From Archaeoglobus sp. (lineage in GTDB: Archaea > Halobacteriota > Archaeoglobi > Archaeoglobales > Archaeoglobaceae), in assembly GCA_003978865.1 (NCBI GenBank), contig QNXS01000029.1, positions 1 to 8,987 of the forward strand: DNA of 8,987 nucleotides, given 5' to 3'. Numbering within the stretch: position 1 is the first letter of the stretch; the number at the start of each line of letters is the position of its first letter. Shown here piece after piece: positions 5,835-8,987 of this stretch. Below the pieces are notes generated by a model that was not told where the DNA came from, ran no database searches, and was given only the letters and a program-made list of their open reading frames with translations. The position numbers and the translations under genes are program-made.

Positions 5835-5846
5835 TTTTTTAGATAA
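5820..5846. terminator. Symmetric stem-loop, candidate bidirectional terminator
   Basis: TTATCTAA (5820-5827) and TTAGATAA (5839-5846) form a perfect 8-bp stem around an 11-nt AT-rich loop, with T6 at 5835-5840. It covers the stop codons of both converging genes, trpA and the DUF123 gene. The stem is weak (one G-C pair), which is doubtful at high temperature, so the T tract may matter more than the hairpin. Confidence 0.45.
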
Positions 5847-6230
5847 GCTACCATTACAATCCTCAGGATATACAACCTCTGTATTAAATACGGGAAACTC
5901 CTTTGAGTAGTATAGATGTGTTCTGCATCTGCAATCAGAACAGCCAAAACCGTCAATTCCACTGTAGTTTGACATAAAACTGGATAAGCTACATTCCTCA
6001 TTTTCAAACAAATATGCACACAAAGTTTCTGCATGTTTTGCGGTAGTCAAATAGTCTATGTGCCACCTCAGCTTTTTCTTCTTTCTGAAGTGTCTACAAA
6101 TCCTTGATATTCCGGTTTTGGCACTACCAATGTACATGTAGTATCCACTTTTGAATTCAATAATTCCAAGAGCTCCAACCTTTGTGCAAAATTTTTCTCT
6201 AACCCTAATTACAAGTATGTAGGATACCAT
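5820..6230 (-). CDS. DUF123 family protein, GIY-YIG nuclease-like fold
   Basis: 136 aa, about full length for a stand-alone DUF123 protein. GIY-YIG marks: GYYMYIGSA (29-37, with the YIG element at 33-35), a basic ISRICRHFRKKKK stretch (41-53, R43 as likely catalytic arginine), LRWHIDYL (54-61) and E68, then the family's C-terminal GCSDCRCRTHLYY (97-108). GIY-YIG enzymes cut DNA at one site per domain. DUF123 itself has no firm role, though it is fused to endonuclease III in some bacteria, which suggests DNA repair. The cysteines in GCSDCRC could bind metal. The ATG overlaps the previous gene's stop as TAATG, with only a weak GTCGGGTA upstream, so translation is coupled to a pilin-like gene. 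The family is confident; the function is not. Confidence 0.85.
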   Translation of the reverse strand: MVSYILVIRVREKFCTKVGALGIIEFKSGYYMYIGSAKTGISRICRHFRKKKKLRWHIDYLTTAKHAETLCAYLFENEECSLSSFMSNYSGIDGFGCSDCRCRTHLYYSKEFPVFNTEVVYPEDCNGSLSKKLFIR

Positions 6231-7006
6231 TACCCGACACTCACATTGAGTTTGTAGGAAGTTAGTATCATTTCGGAAAAGTGAATTGTAACATAAACGT
6301 TACTCCCGTTCAGCTCTGTTTGCATAGATGCAACATTTTTTTGATTGTTTTTTAAGCAGTTAAAGTAATTATACCATGCTCTCGCAAATTCCGATACTAT
6401 TTTTAACCTTATATAACCGGGACCAAAGATTTTTACACTCGATGAATTGAATCTAACAAGAATTCGTGCAAAACTGTTTCCACCAATAGAACCACTGCCG
6501 TTTATGAACGTTAAAGCCATAAAAAATACTGTCTGGTTATTTATAATTTTTTTATATAGGAATATTCTTGGTGATGAAACAATACTTGGCATTCCATGAC
6601 TGCTTAGCCATACTCCACCATTTTCAAATGCTATTTTGTAATCCCCGTACGAGTATACCACTGCACCGGAGTAACCGGAGTAATTGTAAACGGGAACTGT
6701 ACTAGTGGTATTGTACACCGATATGCTAATTTTACATCCTCTTGTAACCGATATGCTCCCCTCGTTCAACATTATTCTTATAGAGCGTTCGGATGTACCG
6801 GAATAAGCAACGTAGTTTATCATGTTCTGTATCTTTTCAAATCCCTGTGCCATACTCCCGTACTTTACCTTCTCCCTTGTTTGATTTACCATAGAATATG
6901 TATGTATAAATATTATAGACAAGATGAGTATAACAATTCCGAGTATTAAGGTATATCCAAGCACACTTGAAACAGCCTTATTGCTTTCAGGTTTTTTTCT
7001 TTTCAT
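6230..7006 (-). CDS. Pilin-like secreted protein (archaeal type IV pilin N-terminus), paralogue B
   Basis: 258 aa. A basic leader MKRKKPESNKA is followed by VSSVLG and one hydrophobic helix (about 18-36), then an extracellular region. KAVS (10-13) fits the archaeal class III signal peptide rule, with predicted cleavage after A11 by a PibD/EppA-type peptidase. The outer part is beta-rich with NxS/T sequons and two segments shared with the next gene upstream: GDYKIAFENGGVW (121-133) and GSGSIGG (170-176), plus SEFARAWYNYF (205-215). GTGTGGTGAGC before the ATG at 7006 places the start; GTG at 7018 is inside the ribosome site. Remembered haloarchaeal DUF7289-type proteins have a similar layout. 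A minor pilin or a surface anchor are both possible; no pilus motor gene is in the window. Confidence 0.8.
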   Translation of the reverse strand: MKRKKPESNKAVSSVLGYTLILGIVILILSIIFIHTYSMVNQTREKVKYGSMAQGFEKIQNMINYVAYSGTSERSIRIMLNEGSISVTRGCKISISVYNTTSTVPVYNYSGYSGAVVYSYGDYKIAFENGGVWLSSHGMPSIVSSPRIFLYKKIINNQTVFFMALTFINGSGSIGGNSFARILVRFNSSSVKIFGPGYIRLKIVSEFARAWYNYFNCLKNNQKNVASMQTELNGSNVYVTIHFSEMILTSYKLNVSVG

Positions 7007-7011
7007 GAAGC

Positions 7012-7018
7012 TCACCAC
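7012..7018 (-). promoter_or_regulatory. Shine-Dalgarno of pilin-like gene B
   Basis: On the minus strand GTGGTGA spans 7018-7012, its GGTG being six nt before ATG 7006. It lies in the 15-nt gap behind the stop of paralogue A and rules out GTG 7018 as the start. Confidence 0.55.
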
Positions 7019-7021
7019 ACA

Positions 7022-7717
7022 TCAATATATTAAAATGTCTATTCTATGAACAACTATAGTAACACTACCACTCGTTTCAGCAGTTACAATATTTCCACTT
7101 GATGTAGCAGTAAATCCTTCCTTACTAAAATAATTTTTCCATACCTGTGGAAAATTTGTTTTAATTACAAGTTTTATAGTTCCAGAATACGTGCGTACTT
7201 CTGTTGAATTATACTGCAAAAAGATGTTTGCTATCCCATAACCTCCAACGGAACCACTACCAATTAGAACAGGTATATCCACAACAATTCTGTTTCCAAA
7301 AACCTTAATCTTGGGGGGATAGATCATCCATTCTTTGTTTCCGTACTTCTCCAGAACACCTCCAAGTTCCAGAGCAATCATCCTGTTCCCTGAAGTATAA
7401 AGAATTTCTCCCGGATTCACTGGCAGGTCAATACTCTTCCCGTTAACGTAGACCCACACTGAACAAGTATTGGAAACGTTCAGCTCTCCACCAGATGGTG
7501 GAAATTTCAGAACTGCAGATGGTTCAACATCTGTCGAAACAACATCCATCTTTTCCTTTGTAAACACCATCGAGGAAACTACGTTTCTGATTTTAACATT
7601 CTCCTGTCCGGAAATTATAACTGGATAACCGTAGGATAGCATCACTGAGATTGTGATAGCTATTATCACCAAGATTAGTAGATTTCCAAAAACTTCCGAA
7701 ACAGCTTTGGATTTCAA
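7022..7717 (-). CDS. Pilin-like secreted protein (archaeal type IV pilin N-terminus), paralogue A
   Basis: 231 aa from a TTG start at 7717. The N-terminus is MKSKAVSEVFG followed by a hydrophobic helix (about 12-29). KAVS (4-7) predicts cleavage after A5, an unusually short leader. The rest is a beta-rich outer region with shared elements SGNRMIALELGGV (109-121), GSGSVGG (153-159) and FPQVWKNYF (189-197), which align with paralogue B, so the two arose by duplication. GGGGGTAAT (7731-7723) overlaps the stop of the VWA gene and lies 8 nt before the TTG. The nearby ATG at 7724 is in a different frame. It is 13 bp behind the VWA gene and 15 bp ahead of paralogue B, so the three are one operon. 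No closer function can be read. Confidence 0.8.
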   Translation of the reverse strand: MKSKAVSEVFGNLLILVIIAITISVMLSYGYPVIISGQENVKIRNVVSSMVFTKEKMDVVSTDVEPSAVLKFPPSGGELNVSNTCSVWVYVNGKSIDLPVNPGEILYTSGNRMIALELGGVLEKYGNKEWMIYPPKIKVFGNRIVVDIPVLIGSGSVGGYGIANIFLQYNSTEVRTYSGTIKLVIKTNFPQVWKNYFSKEGFTATSSGNIVTAETSGSVTIVVHRIDILIY

Positions 7718-7730
7718 GATGCATTACCCC

Positions 7731-8987
7731 CTACTTAAGCTCAAAACTCGCAGATTTTGTTGCACTCACGTTAAGTTCTCTCACAGGAAGTGGAACTGTT
7801 ACCGTTTTAGATTTAACAACATCGTAGTACGTGAGATTTGAAACATTTGCCACATCTGTCAATACAACGCCAGTCCGTGTGGTTGTTATGGTTATACTTC
7901 CAAACCAGCTCTGGTTAATTCTTACAACCGGAATCACCCAAGATATCACAGTTCCATTTTTTGTTTTTGTTACATTTGCAGTTCCGCTAACGGACAATAC
8001 ACTTACATCGGGAGGTACAACATCAGTAACTGTAACGTTCTCTGCAACCTTAGTTAGCACATCTTTTGCTATGGATTTATATATATCCTCCAGCTCCTGA
8101 GTGTTTGCTGCAAAGTAAAACTTTCCTCCCGTAATCTCCGCAATCTGCTGCAAAAGTGTTACATTTGCGTCTGAACCATAACCTATTGTATAAATAATGT
8201 ATCCGTCATCCTTCGCAACCTCAGCTTCATACAGTGTATCCAAAATTGCCTGCTTAACGTTGTATTTTCCGTTCAAGTCTATATTTGCATTTCCGTCGGA
8301 TAGTAGGATTATTACGTTTACTGCTGGACTGTTCTTGCTATCGTTAAATGTGTTCAGCTCATTTATTGCATACTCTATACCCGAAGCCATAGGTGTCCAT
8401 CCTGAAGCAGTTATGCTATCTATCGAAGTGTTTACAGCATCTGTGTCGTTGGTTGGTGGATTGACGACGTAAGTAGCCTGATAGTTATTGAACTTAACAA
8501 CACCAACGTAGTCGTACTTCCTCAGGAAGCCGTTAAAAGTTTTTGCCGCAATCTTCACAGCATCTATTTTCGGTATGTACGTTTTGAGATAGTAACTTCC
8601 AGTTGTAGATGGAGGAAAGTTCGGAACAACGTAAGCTGTGTATCCGCTTGATGGATAGGATACGTTTATCCAGAACCCTGTTGTGTTCAAAATCCAAGTA
8701 CCTGAAACATTATCTTCAAGCCACAGATAGAGTGACGATATTGCCTGTGTTGGAATTAACTGTACTCCAAGTTCCGTAGCTTCTGGCGGAACTTTAATTC
8801 CATATGTACTGTAAGTTCTGTAGGCTGTTGTTGTATTGCTATAAACAGTTCCGTAAACATCAAACCACCCAAAAGGATAGTAGATACCTTTGTACACGTA
8901 TATATCCACACTTTCATCGGATTTTGGATTTAAGTCATTTATAGCCAGATACCACGTCCCAGTGTCTGGGTTGGTAATAACATACCC
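7731..8987 (-). CDS. Secreted von Willebrand A domain protein, C-terminal part (5' end beyond the right edge)
   Basis: 418 codons are visible and the frame is still open at 8987, so the GTG at 8909 is internal. Residues about 140-310 are the latter part of a VWA domain: helix KIDAVKIAAKTFNGFL, the MIDAS threonine in WTPMASGI (T198), LLSDGNAN (231-232 for Asp-Gly), IIYTIGYG and the closing ELEDIYKSIAKDV. The DxSxS half of the MIDAS must lie off the window, separated by at least 139 residues of beta-rich insert (PDTGTWYLAI resembles the end of a PPC-type domain). A C-terminal beta-sandwich (about 311-418) follows. About fifteen NxS/T sequons suggest heavy glycosylation outside the cell. VWA domains bind ligands through a metal ion, so adhesion is likely. 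No C-terminal membrane anchor is seen. Pilin-like genes follow directly. Confidence 0.88.
   Translation of the reverse strand, partial: GYVITNPDTGTWYLAINDLNPKSDESVDIYVYKGIYYPFGWFDVYGTVYSNTTTAYRTYSTYGIKVPPEATELGVQLIPTQAISSLYLWLEDNVSGTWILNTTGFWINVSYPSSGYTAYVVPNFPPSTTGSYYLKTYIPKIDAVKIAAKTFNGFLRKYDYVGVVKFNNYQATYVVNPPTNDTDAVNTSIDSITASGWTPMASGIEYAINELNTFNDSKNSPAVNVIILLSDGNANIDLNGKYNVKQAILDTLYEAEVAKDDGYIIYTIGYGSDANVTLLQQIAEITGGKFYFAANTQELEDIYKSIAKDVLTKVAENVTVTDVVPPDVSVLSVSGTANVTKTKNGTVISWVIPVVRINQSWFGSITITTTRTGVVLTDVANVSNLTYYDVVKSKTVTVPLPVRELNVSATKSASFELK

Noticed and set aside
8907..8909. GTG as the start of the VWA protein
   Set aside because: The frame stays open for 26 more codons to the edge, and the sequence before it (GTWYLAI...) continues the domain; the first MIDAS half must also lie upstream.

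Overview
The window looks like chromosome from a euryarchaeon, most likely Archaeoglobales-like. The signs are an archaeal translation factor aIF5A, AT-rich TATA elements placed for archaeal TBP/TFB promoters, GGTG-type ribosome binding sites 5-8 nt before most starts, archaeal pilin-type (class III) signal peptides, and a short TrpA without the N-terminal helix typical of bacterial enzymes. The order-level assignment is inference from remembered similarity; no rRNA or search is available. The DNA is fairly AT-rich throughout, and no insertion sequence, tRNA, rRNA or CRISPR array was seen.

Left part (1-2347): a minus-strand gene enters from the left edge with only its signal peptide and first mature residues visible, under a TATA box with a perfect 15-bp palindrome downstream. 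Next is a minus-strand endonuclease IV-type AP endonuclease with an altered third-metal site. Diverging from it, and apparently sharing the same TATA core, is a plus-strand pair: aIF5A and an agmatinase-family ureohydrolase 2 bp behind it. The pair joins the hypusinated factor to polyamine chemistry.

Middle (2348-5834): a 267-bp gene-free region carries a T-rich terminator, two TATA candidates, a 9-bp direct repeat with 20-bp periodicity flanking one of them, and a palindrome. It leads into a compact operon trpG-trpF-trpB-trpA. trpE, trpD and trpC are not in the window. The four genes supply a glutamine amidotransferase for anthranilate synthase, PRA isomerase, and both subunits of tryptophan synthase.

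Right part (5820-8987, minus strand): an apparent operon runs leftward from beyond the right edge: a large secreted, sequon-rich von Willebrand A protein (5' end off the window), two paralogous pilin-like proteins with KAVS processing motifs, and a DUF123/GIY-YIG-fold protein whose ATG overlaps the previous stop as TAATG. This block looks like a cell-surface adhesion or pilus-like locus and is the least understood part of the window. Its last gene overlaps trpA tail-to-tail by 15 bp inside an 8-bp-stem inverted repeat that could terminate both transcripts.
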